A stretch of 64,000 bases of DNA, from positions 31,335,674 to 31,399,673 of the forward strand of contig NC_030850.1 of the NCBI RefSeq assembly GCF_000208745.1, given 5' to 3'. The first letter of the stretch is position 1. Each line of letters starts with the position of its first letter. Made by a program: the position numbers and the translations under genes. Below the pieces are notes generated by a model. The model made no database searches. It was given only the letters and a program-made list of their open reading frames with translations, and was not told where the DNA came from. Below are positions 1 to 13,900 of the stretch, piece after piece. This DNA comes from Theobroma cacao (Eukaryota; Streptophyta; Magnoliopsida; Malvales; Malvaceae).

Positions 1-1470
1 GAGAACGGTTCCCCTTCCGAATGCAGCCATCGAAATCTTAAAAATTGCTTATCAACATTCATTAATTTTTAAAATTTTCACTTTTGTCATATTTATATAT
101 GAATTTTTTTTCTTTTTATTCGTTTATTAAAAAAAAATCAAAACCCTTCACTTAAAAAAAGGTGTAGTTTACCTTTAGCAGAAAGTAATAATAAAAAAAG
201 TGTAGTTCACGGAGATCACGTCCTTTTTTTTTTCATTTAATAATGACAAATTTTATGGATGTGGACCATGTGGTTATAATGTTGAAGATGCCAAACTTAC
301 TAATTACCTTTGAAAGTAAGCTTAAGTATTTGTGAATATTTTTTTTCAAAGTACTAGTAATATCTTTTTTCAATTATATAAATTAAAATCAACTATTTCT
401 TACATCACATATGCATAAATATATTTTAAAATGACATCTTAATAAAGATTTATAAGTTTATTAGTTAACATTTTAACGAAAATAATTTACTTACAAAATC
501 ATAATCGATCACTATATTTATAATAACTTAATGTTAAAAAAAACATAAATTAATTATTCAAAACCAAAAGAAATTAAAAAGAAAGGGGGAAAAGCTCAGT
601 GAAATGATGGCCACTTAAAATGTTGAAACAACAAATTATTAAATCCTGAATAATAAATTTAGAGGCGGAGAGCAAAAGACGAAAGCCATCACGGGAAATT
701 GAGCAGAAAGGGGCGAAAGGCTGAAGGGATTCCATGAACATCACCCGAAATCTGTATGCCGAAAGCGGGACACTCCAGCCTGTGACCATTATCTAAGGCG
801 GTTCCCACGATAAAGGTATTTATACTTTAACGAGAAAAGAATGAGAACATAATTTATTTTCTGGTTTGGTTGATAATCAAAAATTAAAATGACAAAACAA
901 AAACTCTAAAATTGGAAATTGGAGGGGGATTGACCCTTGACTTGGTAGGGACCCTTGGAGGACTCTTCGAAGGGCCATTTCCAGAACAAGAATCAAGGAA
1001 ACTCCGCCGCCTATTACCAACTATGGATCTTCTACACGTGGACGATATGATGTCACACCCATCCCACATCAACGGCTACATTTTCGTCGACGTCCCGCAC
1101 TCACGGCGACCCTTCCTCGTTGAACCCATGAAAGGCCGGCCTTTTCACGTGCTTTGATGTTGATTTGAAAGAAAAAGTCCGCACTCAAAATCATACACTG
1201 TCTCTCAACCGTCCGATATTTGATCGCCACGCCGTAAAATTTGACCCTTGGCAAACTAACGGTCAATATAGGGCTAATGTCGTATTTCTCGTTTATTAAT
1301 TTGATTATCAACTTAACATTAACAAAAAAGTTAAAAAAGGTTCTAGATTAAAACTTCCAGGTGGCAGAAAAAGAGAGGTCCGTTACGCGTGTGTTGACGG
1401 GGTCTGTTTAAACTTTAGTGGACGCTATTGTTTTCTCTCGCCTCTCACGCGTTCCGCAACATTTTTTTCA
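1..1470. other. AT-rich upstream intergenic region
   Basis: No gene is visible. The first 600 bases are A/T-rich with homopolymer runs and only short chance ORFs. From about 900 the base composition becomes more balanced, and the last 500 bases behave as the promoter of the LEA gene that starts at 1679, with two CACGTG cores reported separately. Confidence 0.6.
1034..1041 (+). promoter_or_regulatory. ABRE/G-box ACACGTGG
   Basis: ACACGTGG matches the abscisic-acid response element/G-box core. A second CACGTG lies at 1146-1151. Both are about 330-450 bases upstream of the TATA box at 1474. ABRE control fits a LEA gene, but function is inferred only from motif and position. Confidence 0.5.
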
Positions 1471-1473
1471 TTT

Positions 1474-1483
1474 CTATATAAAC
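1474..1483 (+). promoter_or_regulatory. TATA box of the LEA5/SAG21-like gene
   Basis: CTATATAAAC is a strong TATA element about 200 bases before the start codon. Transcription would begin near 1505-1515, giving a 5' UTR of roughly 170 bases that is rich in purine GAGA tracts. Confidence 0.65.
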
Positions 1484-1678
1484 CCAACGAGAGTCCCACT
1501 TTGGAACCCATCTTCATAAAGGCTTTTCTAGAGAGGAAGAGAGAGAGAGGTTTCTTCTTCGCTGCTGCGGAAGGTTTCTTTTTCTTTCAAGAAGAGAGAA
1601 AAAAAACGAAAGGCTCTCTGCAGTAGCGTTCAAGTTTTTCTCAATCCAAAGTTTGAATTCAAAGAAGAAAAGAAAGAA

Positions 1679-2084
1679 ATGGCTCGCTCTTTCTCAAACG
1701 CTAAGCTTATCTCTACTTTCGTTACCGATGGAATCTCTAACGCTATCTCTAGGTACCCAGAAGTTCTTTCATCGTCATGGCTCTATTTCTTTGTTTTTCT
1801 CTTTTTTCTTTTGTTTGCTGAGATAAAGAAAAGGAATAAAGATTTAATGTTGTTTTTGTTTTGTTTTGTGTAGACGAGGATATGCGGCGGCATCACAAGG
1901 AGTTGTGTCCGGTGGAGCAGCAAGGAACGCGGCGGTGGTGAAGAAAACAGGGGAAGAGATGGCAGGAGCTAAAGAGAAGGTTTCATGGGTTCCTGACCCA
2001 GTTACCGGATTCTATAGACCTGAGAACACCGCCAAGGAGATCGACGTGGCCGAGCTCAGAGCCATGCTCTTGAAGAAGAACTAA
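1679..2084 (+). CDS. LEA5/SAG21-type late embryogenesis abundant protein (Pfam LEA_3 type)
   Basis: Two exons, 1679-1752 and 1874-2084, join through GT/AG in frame (split AG|A arginine codon) to give 94 residues. The N-terminus MARSFSNAKLIS is followed by a short hydrophobic/serine-rich stretch and the RRGYAAAS motif, typical of the mitochondrial presequence of this family. The C-terminal half carries the family signature WVPDPVTGFYRPEN and the ending AELRAMLLKKN. Relatives such as Arabidopsis SAG21 (At4g02380) are induced by drought, oxidative stress, ABA and senescence, and are reported in mitochondria. Molecular function is not settled. Upstream G-boxes fit stress/ABA control. The start is the first ATG after a TATA box and a purine-rich leader. 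Length and the single intron match the family. Confidence 0.93.
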
Positions 2085-4977
2085 AATAGTAGTTTTACTA
2101 GAAGGCTAACCCGCTAAAAATTCAATGGATTGATGAAGAGGTTAGTTCGAAAATGTTATCTGCCGCTGGGGCTATCGGTGTGTCCTAAGGGGAAGTTTTT
2201 TTTTCTTGGATGGAAAGAAAAAATCTGTTGTTCCTCGCTCCTTCGCATACGAAATAGATTTGATGATGTAATATTGTTTCTTGATTGCTCTTGTAGGAAT
2301 CAAGAATTTGCTAGTAATAAACAGTAGGAGTACCATTTTATAATAATCTGAGCCTTCTTTTCATTGTTCTGCTAATCCATGATTAATGAATCCTGAATTA
2401 ATATAATATAATATGATAATTAATCATAACCAAAGCTTTCCAGGGAATATGAAGAAGAAGATATTTTGATACGATGCTTTGAATTATATCATTTCATTAC
2501 CTAAAACCTGTCATAGTCTTAAACTAACCCTAAACGAGTGAGACAAGTTTGAACCTTCTCAGTGTTCCAATTTTCTTTAATTCTCTACCAAACAAAACAA
2601 GCTAGACAAGCCCGGCCTTGCCTATAAATCATAGTTGTCAGACCAAAAGTTTGAACCTTGGAACCCTGCTTCTTTGAAAACTCAAAAGTTTGAACCTTGG
2701 AATCCTGCTTCTTTGAAAACTTTCTTTGATGTTAATGTCGTTACTCTTCACCTGAGAGCTAGTTCAATGGATGTGTAACTGATACTAAATTTACTAAATA
2801 TTCATTGCTAATTCCTGATTCAATGCATAGTAAGCTTTTAATTCAGCATTTAAACAAGTAAAAGAATATGTGAAATTATGGGTAATCAAAACCAGGTATT
2901 GGTTCTTACGTTGGAAGTTGTGAACGACTTGGACAAATAATCCTTTAGATTTCACTAAGTTAATGGAAAATTAGCAAGCTTTATTTTATACTTTTCTTCA
3001 TAATATACTTTCCATAAACAAAATTATCATGTAATCAAAGACGTGAAGAAACGTTAGGTAATTACATTAAAGTCAATAAACCCAAAATTGGATTGCATAT
3101 CGTTTATGTATGTGGTTCCTAAATAATAGTACTACATTTATATTTTATATATATTGGTTTTTATTAAATTATTAGAGGCAGACAACAGAGAATTATCACC
3201 TCTATTATTGGATCGGTTGGTCGAGAAGTTAGGGACACTAGAAAAATTAATAATTAAAATTTTGTGAGATCTCATAAATAATGCAGTGGATCGGATGCAT
3301 CAATGATGTTGAGTTTGGCAACGAGAGGATAGTTGGGTACCCATCAAAAAAGCCAATTGGCAATTCTTCACTTTCTCAATATTTGTTGGTGGGGCCTCAA
3401 AGCCTCCTAAAGATCTGTGATGCAAGCACAGGTGCGGTGACTTATCTGACTCCTATGCCATGAGAAGATGTCATGTTTGAATGAAAACGACGCCAGTTAT
3501 TTGTCGTGTTGGGAAAGAGCCAATAATTAAGTTGACACTGTGCACAAGAAAAGAATAATAATAATAATAATAGTAATTTACGAGGACACCTTGAAGGTGC
3601 CGATGAATCTTCTTATTGGTGGACTTAATAGAACTATTGGCATTTGCTGACGAAGAGGCGGTGAGGAACTCAATTTCGTTTCGAATTGACGAGGTGCTTT
3701 GTTGAGAAAGAAAAATCTGTAACATATTTAAAAAGAAGCCCCAATGGGGCTTCCAGAGTTAACCACGTGGAGGGGAGAGGGTGAAAGAAACAAGCTGTTG
3801 AAGCAAAGAGAAAGAAAGAGAGGGGTGCAAAGAGGTCCGAGTCAACCAAGCGGAGGGCAGATAGAGGAAAAGAGAAAAGATGTTGAAGCAAAGGGATGGG
3901 GTGCAAAGAGGTCCCGTGTGTTGCACACGGGTCATATTCTAGTTAACTTCAAAGGGTTGCTTGAATCCAACTAGCTGGTTAATTATGTGGCCAGCAGAAA
4001 CTGAGAAGCCATGCAGCAGAGAAATTCCGAATGCAATTTTTGGTTTGCCTGTTTGTTTCTGTTTCATTGGATGAGGTGCTCCTAGTTAGGCAACCATGGC
4101 CACTCACTCGGAAAAATGTCAAAAACTGATTTGTGCGGAGAATCATCACAAACCAGAAAACTTTTGAGAGGGTTGAATTCTAAGAATCAGGAGGCCACAA
4201 TTTGCAGCTCCGCAAAATTTTGACAACGATGGGTGAAATCTTCTCTTCAGGTAGTGGAGCTCGAAGGTTATGACTCTGACGGATGTGATATTTTGAGTTT
4301 CAGCTGCAGAAGTTGAACAGCCCTTTGCAACATGAGTTGTAAAAATCAATTTTCTTGGAGATATAAATTCCATCAGTCATCAGACAAGGGATAATCTTAG
4401 TTGACATGAATTGTACGGAAAATAGGGAAAAATAAGCGAAGAGAAAAGAAAAAGAAATATTTTTCTCTCAATATATAAAAATTAGATTTAGCAAAATAGG
4501 TATATAAATCTATTCATTTTATTTCCTTTCTTCTATTTTTCTCTTAACATGCGGAAAAAGAAAAAGAAAGAAGCAGACTGCTACTCTTTCCTCTTTTCCT
4601 GCTATCAAACATAGTGATCGTATTTCTTTGGTGTAGTCTTCCACCAGGATGAAGAGGTAAAAAAGGCAGTAGCACAAGAAACCTTTTTATTGGTATGGCT
4701 GTAACCAAGCTACTGCGATAGGTTAATACACAAAAGAAAAGATAGAACACATGCTTCTATGTGCATAAATATTCTGTTCGGCTCAAAATTTTTATTCAAC
4801 CCACACCCCCCTTTCTCCAGTATCCTCTTGAGAAAAAAAAAAAAACAGAAGGAAATGAGAGGTAAGGCAAAGCCCAAAATCATACAGGACAAATGAATAT
4901 TACAGCTCAAGACTGGTGACTGCAGGGTATCCAGGTTTAAACAGTTTTAAGTGCTATTAGGGTAAAACTGCACTTGA
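2085..4977. other. Intergenic region: LEA 3' UTR, then no gene, then eIF2A 3' UTR
   Basis: The first roughly 250 bases are likely the LEA 3' UTR. The rest shows no credible gene. It holds a 39-bp perfect-length tandem duplication (2644-2721), an ATA microsatellite near 3555-3571 and a degenerate purine-rich direct repeat with TGTTGAAGCAAAG and GTGCAAAGAGGTCC cores at about 3797-3843 and 3879-3917. The last 100-200 bases probably hold the 3' UTR of the minus-strand eIF2A gene. Confidence 0.55.
2644..2721. repeat. 39-bp tandem duplication, two copies
   Basis: Copies 2644-2682 and 2683-2721 differ at one base (AACCC versus AATCC) and abut without spacer. This looks like a recent slippage or unequal-exchange duplication in intergenic DNA. 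Confidence 0.85.
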
Positions 4978-7900
4978 TCATGTAGCATCTGCTGCAGCAG
5001 CTGCCTCAGTCGCTTTTTTCTCCTTTTGTTTCTCCCTCTTCTTCTTGTTTCTGAGCGCATTCTTGCTCATTTCTCTATATTCACATGACATACTCCAAAG
5101 CATTAGAAAATACAAAAAAAAAAAAAAAATCTGTATAGATATAGGAAAAAATTATGATAAAGGGCACTCACCCTGCACTACTCCCTCCAAACAACTGTCA
5201 TTACAATATCATTAAGACAAGTCAGGACCACGTTAAGCAAATAAAATTAGAGGAATGTAACCCTAGTAATGCAATTATATTGAAGATCATTGAGAAGGTA
5301 AGCAAGCTACAGTGAGGTGAGGAGTCACAGGTGCAAATTGTTTAAAATCCAATTTTCTTCTGCGGTGTTATTCTGTGACTAATAGTCTACTTGGAGGGAT
5401 GTTGTACTATCCCTTTTTTTTTGCAAAATTCATCCCCTTTTAGATTCCATAATTCAACTGGATCTTCAGTGACAGTCTAGTAAAGAGTGCTTCCAAAATT
5501 GATCTTTCGCAACTAATTGTCTTTTTTAGTAAGTAAAATCTTTATCTATTTCTTGTCCATTTGTTTCTTGTTTAAAAGTTGCATTTCATTCAAGCCATCA
5601 TTGTGAGATACCCATAGTTGTCAGAGAATACCTCTGCCTGAACTGTAGCTGCATTCTTAGCATGTGGAGGGCGATATGCAGCAGGTTTCTGTGCAGGAGG
5701 ATTGGCAGAGGCAGTTTTTTTGGAGGTTGACCCTTGTCCTGGATAATGATTGACAATGTTCGCTGAGTCACACATTTACCAAAAGAGAATTTCATAATAA
5801 AAGAATGTTAGAATTATTGAAGAAAGAGAACCTCGTGGTTTGGTTTCTTCAACCTTCATGGAATCAACGGACTTAATAAGTTCAGCAATTTCACCAAACT
5901 TATCTGGTGACTCTGGCTTCCAATCAGCCTGCGTGAATGATAAACATAGGGCCAAGTAAGGAAAAGTGCACATGAAACCACTTCAAACAAGAGCACTACC
6001 TTGTAATAATACTCACCTGGAACAACTTGTCAAACATCTTCTTAAAGAACAAGGATCCATTGTGGTGGAAAATTTTAATGCTTCAACAACAACAGAATTT
6101 GAGATTCATCAAATGGTTACCTTTAACTACAGTAAAAGGATAAGAATGTATACTGACACACTCTATATATGCATATTAACAGAGAGAGGAAAGAACGACA
6201 ATTGTTTTCTTATCTGAAAGGAAGAGAGAATAAAATTGGAGGTTTGTACTTTGAATTTTTCCCTTTATATCTCCTTAGTCATTGGCATGCCAAGGTTAAC
6301 TACTCTCTTTGTTGTTTAAAGTGACCAACTCAATATCTAAGTCTGAAATCAACTCAGCAACCAGCTCTAAATAGGGTCAGAGAACTTATGAACATTCCTA
6401 CAAGGTTAAAATAGAACTCCATGAGTTCTATAACAGCATGCATTGGATAAATGTTCAATTGTTGATTTACACTTTTGATATGCTCATTTTAAAGAGAACT
6501 GCACAATGCAGAATTTACATTAGCCGCTGCTTAAAGTCTTTTTGCCACAAACTAAATCAACTTAGACAATTGCATTAACATGGTTTTGATTTATGACTCA
6601 TCATCTCACACCACATGAAGAATCCAAATCTAAAATACACATTAATAATCTAAAATTCATACCCATAGAAAGAAGCGTCTATTTTTCAATGCTTTGTGGT
6701 AAGAACAAGAAATTAATAATTTAATGTAACAAAAAAATTAAATCAAGAACACCATGTGGTTAGAACAGGTTGGTTGGTATACAAGTAAATATCAAGGTGA
6801 CATGTAAAGTGCAGCACTCCTCTGTAACCCCCATATATGAAAACATCAACGACAACATACCAATTGTCAACTTGGAGTCTTGGAGCTGTTGTTGCAGTCA
6901 TGAAATAGCGTCCATCATAAGACCACTCACTTGTCACAGAGCATTCAGCCCTAGTTGTTCCAAGCTGCTTTTTATCTACGAGGTCCCAAAATGCCTGAAG
7001 TGTAAAACTAAAAATTAATTTGCTGCATTAAGAATGAGAAAGGCAAGCAATTCATTAAGGAGGGGCCTAATGAAAAAAATGGCACCAAACAGTTCTCCAT
7101 ATTTTAGGAGAAAAATGCCTAAATATCCAAATAAGCCCTCAAACTTCACCCAAAAGTAGAAATAAGCCCTCTACCCTTTATTTCATGAAATTAAGGCTAT
7201 AAATTCTTATTTCATCCTAATTGTATCCATTAAATATGAAAATGGGTGAGAAGAAGTCGAATAGAGTTAAAAGGAACTAACCTTTGTTATCTGGCATTGC
7301 TAACAAACAGGTAGCATTATTTTAAAGGGAGAAAAATGTGACATGGAAATTAATAATTTTAGTTTTGTTTTGCTGGCAAAAGCAGGAATTACTGAATTAT
7401 AAAAGGAAAAAGAAAAATATCTGAAGAAGGGAAAATGAAAACAAAAAAAAAGAATATGCAACAATACAAAATGCAAATGCAAAAAAAGGGATCTTCAAGT
7501 CATTGGTGCATGGGAATTAAAGTACAGTAAGACCAAAAAAAGCCTTAAAACCAGAAACAGGAACAAGAAGGTGCTTTGACTTTTAAACATGTAGCAGATA
7601 AGATAAAGGCAATAGATTAATTAATCGATTGATTAGAGTTTATATTAACTTGAAAAAGTAAAATATCCTTCTTGAAGTCAAAAATTTGAGTTTTACAAAA
7701 AGGTTGAAGTTCTGCCACATGATGTTTCTGGGGTAGTGATCAGTGAATGCTTTGTTCCCTTCAGCTATAGCTTGGAGCCTACTGATCTGGAATGATGATG
7801 AAGCTGGCAGTTTCTGCTGCAAATCTTAAATTTCTGACCAATTCAACTTTGCTTCTCTGTTTTCTTTCTTCTATCTTCAGTTATTTTGAAACTCCACCTA

Positions 7901-10900
7901 AACTTTCTTTCTTTCTTCTCTCCTTTTGCTTTTCAATTTCCCTCCTCCTTCAAATGAAAAACACTAGCCCCTTTTTCTTCCTCTGAAGTTAATCCATTTT
8001 TTATACGCTTTCTTTTATATATTTCAATGTTGCCAGAATAACTAAAGTACCATTCCCTTGAGTATTTATCATCCACCTCATCCTAATAACTCCACATCAT
8101 CATTTTCTACTTCCAACATCAGCCAGCCAAGCAACTATTAACAGGATATCCCATTTTCCCTTATGTTTAAGTCCTCTGTACAATGAAATAGGAGTTTACA
8201 GCCTTTACTTCACGAAATAAAAGATAGAGGGCTTATTTCCAACTTTTGTTTAAGTTTGATGATTTATTTTAGGTATTATGGCCAAAAAAAGACAGAATCT
8301 AGCTCCAAGCCCCCAACAAGTGGAGAACAAAAATAAAATTTATTCCCAGAAGAACCCAGAATATCAAATTGACAAAAGAGATATAAGCTAGAGACATAAG
8401 ATCACCCCCAAAAAACAAGGGTCAAATGACTCCTGAGAAACAAATCCATGAACCACCCAAAAAGCAACTTGACTCCCTACAGTTAAACATTCAGTAAAGT
8501 AACAACAGGGTTAAAAACAAACTGCTGTGAGAAACATCAGAATAAAAGTATAAAGACCAGATAATTCATAGGAAGCAGGAAGAAGATCACCAATCAAAAG
8601 AAGTACAAGTTGAAATGACATGACCAACAAGAATACGGCAAATAAAGTGCATACATACCATGTCACCAGGCAAGTTACCAAAACCAGCAACACACAGAAC
8701 TGTATATCATAGACTTAAGGCTACAATATGTATAGTCAAAAGCACAGCAATCAGTTGGTTAAAGTTCATCTGACTAACTACAAGAAAAGTATGAAAATTA
8801 TTTACGAAAGGATACATTTCCCCTTTGGGTTCCATCGGATGGTATTGTAAGGACCAGATCCCAGCTCAAGTAATGGTTTGCACTTTTTGTCAAATACTGT
8901 TGCACTTGCAGGCATAACTGAAATTATGTCAAGGTCAAGGACAATCATCATAGAAACAGTTGTAGAAAGGATCATGAACAAAAAGAAAGGCTAACCCTTC
9001 ATCACCCAACTCTTTATATTGGGTACCATTGCTTACATGTCAGACACCTCATAATAAATATGCGTTTGAGGTTATATGACACTCTAAAATAAGGAAAAAC
9101 TAACAAAAGATGAACATACCCATTTTGTGTGCATACAAATGTCCCACTAGTTCACAAGTCTGAGCAACATCAGCTAGATCAAACAGCATTCCCTGTAACA
9201 AATTTGCCCATAGAAATGACAAGAAATTCCACCATGTGAAAAATTTTGATCTAGACCTCAGAAGAGTTATAAAATAGCTTCTTGACCATTTGTATGTGAA
9301 CTGCACTAGAGGATCTACTAGCGGACGAAACTCCATCAAGGGATCAAAAGTGCATGCAACTATCATCCCAGATCCCATTACTTGAGAGTTTCATAAATAC
9401 ACTTGCAAAATCGAATCCAGTTAAAATTAAAATCCAATCACCAAACAAGAGTTAAACACCCGGCCAAGTCCTCTAATTCAAACTTCTCAAACAAAGTTAC
9501 TGCAATCAGCATTATTGTCTTTTATAATGCAGAAAAGGATACATCCATAAACAACAGCAAATTCTTTCCCAGAATATGACCACTGAACATCATGAATAGG
9601 CCCCTCCTTACCTGCCAATATGTGTAACAGTCAGTAGATTGTACACGGTGAAGAAGCAAAAAGATTATGTTCCTTTCTGACCAAAAAATAAAAGAAAAAG
9701 AAGGAAAAAAATAAGCAAGAACATACGAAGGGGTACAAGTCCTTCATGGGTCCCATCAGTTGTAAGGTAAGTCAGCTTTGATTCTCCATAATAACTCTGA
9801 TTAGTCTTGTCAACATCAGATTGCACCACAACTAGAAGCCCTGTAGAGCCATGATTCCAATTTAGCTGCACTGTAGAACATCTGAAAAAGCTCCGCCGAG
9901 CAAGAGGTTGGCTTTGCAACTCTTTCCCACAAGCATATATCTGGACACTGGCTGGACTCCCCTACAAAATAGAATACCCGACCTAAATTTAACATGAGTG
10001 CCAAAGGCTAATCTCCCATGTGAAGTACATCTAAATGTTTCCAACAAGAGGTAATCAAATCATTTTCCAGTTTTGACATCCCAGCAGTTTATGACACAAA
10101 AATTATCAGACCAACCAACCTCGAGGCACCGTAAACATGTACACTTCTTACATATCAGCTTTGGAAGACATGCGTTCCACAAGCTGAATTGGCCTTCTCA
10201 TCAGCTCTTGGTATCTTCTATGCTCTTTTCATTCCTTGATCTCCGATATGTCTTGATTGAAGGTTTCTTTTTTTGCTAATTTGCAATTAAATTCGACAGT
10301 TTCATTGAAGAGATTTTGTGAAATCCCAATTTTTCATTAGAGAATAGAATGGTAAATCCTTAAGTGAGCTTGTAAATTTCTTGTTTTGAACCAATATTTT
10401 GGACTTTAACTATTGAAAAATCTTTTCTTTTGAGCAACTAAGTTGTTTTGGAAAGTAGTAGAGAGAGGAGTCAAAATGGAGGTCTTTTCAAGTGAACTGT
10501 TACATTCTGGAGCAAAAGCACTCATGAATGAAGTATCAATACTTGCTGCCCAGAAAGCTTCTGAAAAAAAAAAATTTGAAGACGAAACACAAAAATAAAA
10601 AGGGCAAAATAGTATTTTCACCCCCAAAAGTAGGGCTTTCTAAAACCTCTCAGTTATTACTCTGCCTCCCTTTTCCATTTCCAGCAATTCTCAGCCTCTC
10701 TCCTCTTTTCTCTCTAGAAACCTTCATTCTTAAGATTCAAACCCGGCTTTTGACTTTGAAACTAGCAAGGGTAAGCTTTCCACTATTCAACTCTTCAAAA
10801 CTCTAGTTTTCAAGCTTTCATTTTCACTCTTTCAACGGATTCAAGTTTCTCTCTCTAAGGGTTTGATGCCCAACTTGGTTTTCTCTCACTACAAGCTCAC

Positions 10901-13900
10901 TAAGGTAAAAGAAAGGTAGACTTAAGTGTTTGAGTTATTAGTTAGTCACTGAACAGTAAATTAGCAAGCTAAAAACCTAGATTAGACAAAGATTAGTTAG
11001 GGTTTGAAATAGCTTAGCTTTAAATTTGCGGATTATTGATTTAAGATGTGTTTATGATTGAATGATTGCTATTATAGGGTCTGTTGAAGCTCCAAGAATT
11101 TATTTGGAGTGAAGAGTCAGTGATTCAATTGTGTGCTAGTCGATGAACCAATTGGGATGGGGTAGACACAGCATTTTAAGGTATTTTGATATGTATATAA
11201 CTAAGCATGTTTAATGATTCCAATATCACTTTTTATAAATATGAATGATTTAGTACTGAATCAAATATTTTCAATGATGTTTCTAAATGTATCTATACTA
11301 TCTAAATATGAATACCATGTTGTAGTTTTGAATAAGGGGGAACAAGCCTTTTCAAATGTTTTCCTTCAAAATGAATCTATGATGGTATGGTTGATATGAA
11401 ATCAGTGCATGACTAGATGAATGGAAATGTGGAAGAACGATTGCCCACTAAAATGATAATTAATGGAACATGATTTATGTACACGACAGCAATGGTGACT
11501 ATGAATTCCACTAAAATGATAATTAAATGAACATGATTTATGTACTTGACTATGGCAATGGTGACTATGAATTGATTAAGTACATAAGAGGATACGTAGA
11601 TGATGATAAGAGAATGCTGAATAGATATGAGTTACAAAGTAAGCTTATGATGTTGCATGATATTGATGTGTTAAATTCTATATGAGTATGAAGGCCCTGA
11701 TATGGGGTGTTGTACCACACAAACATGAGGGCCTTGATGTGGGGCATTGTACACATAGTTATGTAGCCTAGAGTTGGGGTGGAGGTACCACTCGTGCATG
11801 GCATTCATTTACATGGCTTTTATAATGAATACATAGTGATAATGATGTAATGAAATGCCTATGATGTGTATCTTATTGTAAGGAAGTTCAACTACAGTAC
11901 GATTGTATGTTCGAATTATGTTTTTCATGTATTTTGAACGAACTACTAAGAGGTATAGCAAGTATAGAGGTTAGCATGACTATGGAGACTTGTAGGTGCA
12001 AGAAATTACCCAAATTCTAGATTTTTATAAATGAAGTATCCATAGTTGAAGAACAAATACCGATACCTAGCAAACAGAATGCCTCAAGAAGCATTTTGTG
12101 TGAAAAATATAGATACTTCCCCAAGAAGTATCGATACCTATTGCCTAAGCATCAATACTTCCCCTAGAAGTATCGATACCTATGACTTTGAAAGCATTCT
12201 GGATTAAAAGTACTAATAGCTCTTATGAAAGTATTGATAACTAAGGTACAGAACCTCTATTTTCGACTTTTAAATGACTTTTCACTTGTTTTTAAGCTCC
12301 TTTTTTAATCCAAACCCTTGAGTTACTTGGAATTCAATCAAAATCATGTGAATTGGTCTTATAACAACATTATTTCAAGTATTTGGAAGGAAATGTGATG
12401 GTTGTTTTTAAATTCATGTTTATTTCAAGATTATGAATTATTGCAAAAGCTCTTCCCCTTTGGCTTGTCCCCTTTCTTGCGTTTGCTCCCTGAGTTTTAC
12501 AACTCAGGCCTGAAGATATATTGTTTTATTTTAGATCAGTAACTCGCTTGGCTTGCTGCCTCATGGAGTAGCAGCTAAACTCATACTTGGTAGATGTGAT
12601 AATGCCTTCCTTCAAATCTTCCAGTGTCATTACACTCCACAGTGGTGTCGAGTTGAGTCGTACTTGTCATTTACTTTTTATGTGGATGTATGTGATGTAA
12701 ATAAAAGCAAAGAATACTTAAAGTTATTTACTCTTGATATGAGATGTTTATATTGAGCACCAAAAAGGGGTGTATATGATTTGTGATACCTATGATAATG
12801 AGGCCATCGATGAATATGGGCATGAGGAGCGTGCTGAACTATGATAATATGAATTTATAAATATTGATGAATGAATTATATTTGTGTTTATGCATGACTT
12901 GTATTAACTGATGTGATTGAATGGTGTATACAGACACATATGTTGGTAATCATGAATGATACACATATATGTAAAAGATTGTTTAAGGCTTGCTTGGGTC
13001 TTGAGGGCCATATCCATGTAGGCCCTTGCGCTGGTGATGTCTCCGGAATTGGGATGTGACAAGAACCAAAGCATGTGCTAGCTTCCAATGCTAGAGATAA
13101 CACTTTTTTTTTTTTTTGCCAATAAGATAAATGATCCCAAGACGTCATTAAAACACAAAAAGTCCAGGTATACCTAAGTTTCACAAAATGAAATTCCCTG
13201 ATCCTATCCAATCAAATCATACAGTATTATGAACTTTTTAATTTACTTTGACCTGTTCCTCTGCTGCCACAATTGAAACAGATTGACGTTCAAGTTCAAG
13301 ATGGCAGCATCTTAACAGAATATATAAGAAGAATAATCCGTAAAATTGATCTTTATTTTTCATAATAAGAAACCTGCCGAAGCCAAAGGAAGACCAACCT
13401 TAGATTCTGGCACAAATGCAGCCACATGGGACCCAGGTGCCTTGGAAAGCTCAACTGCAGCCACCCCAGGAATTCTTAGCCGATGCGAAATTCCTTTAGA
13501 GAAATCTACAGCATCAAAAAACTGTATTTCGTTTGTAGCAAGCCGGCATGCAACAGCTTCATAAGAACTGAACTGGATTGAAGGCCTGGATGCAGATGTA
13601 AAAGGTGGTTAAATATCAAATCAAAGATACACATGCCAGAAAAGAAGACATAGGGATATCGAAGATGCCAAAGTGAAGGATTTAATCGCCCCCAGCGGGC
13701 ATCATTTGTGAACTGTTACACTAAAATCCAGACTGAACACTTAAAAATTTTTTTTTTTTTTTTTGGGTATGACTGTTATAAAACAACACATAATGCGTGC
13801 AACCATAAATAACCATGCTCAAATATATATATATATAATGTACCATGTGGCTTTTGTCATGTTTTTCTGAAATTGCTCGTAAACAGGATCACCCGTCTCT

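Noticed and set aside
3281..3463. 60-residue plus-strand ORF
   Set aside because: No family resemblance, no promoter or splice context, and length expected by chance.
10317..13060. Protein-coding potential in the large eIF2A intron
   Set aside because: Only short chance ORFs; the sequence has LTR ends and internal tandem repeats instead.
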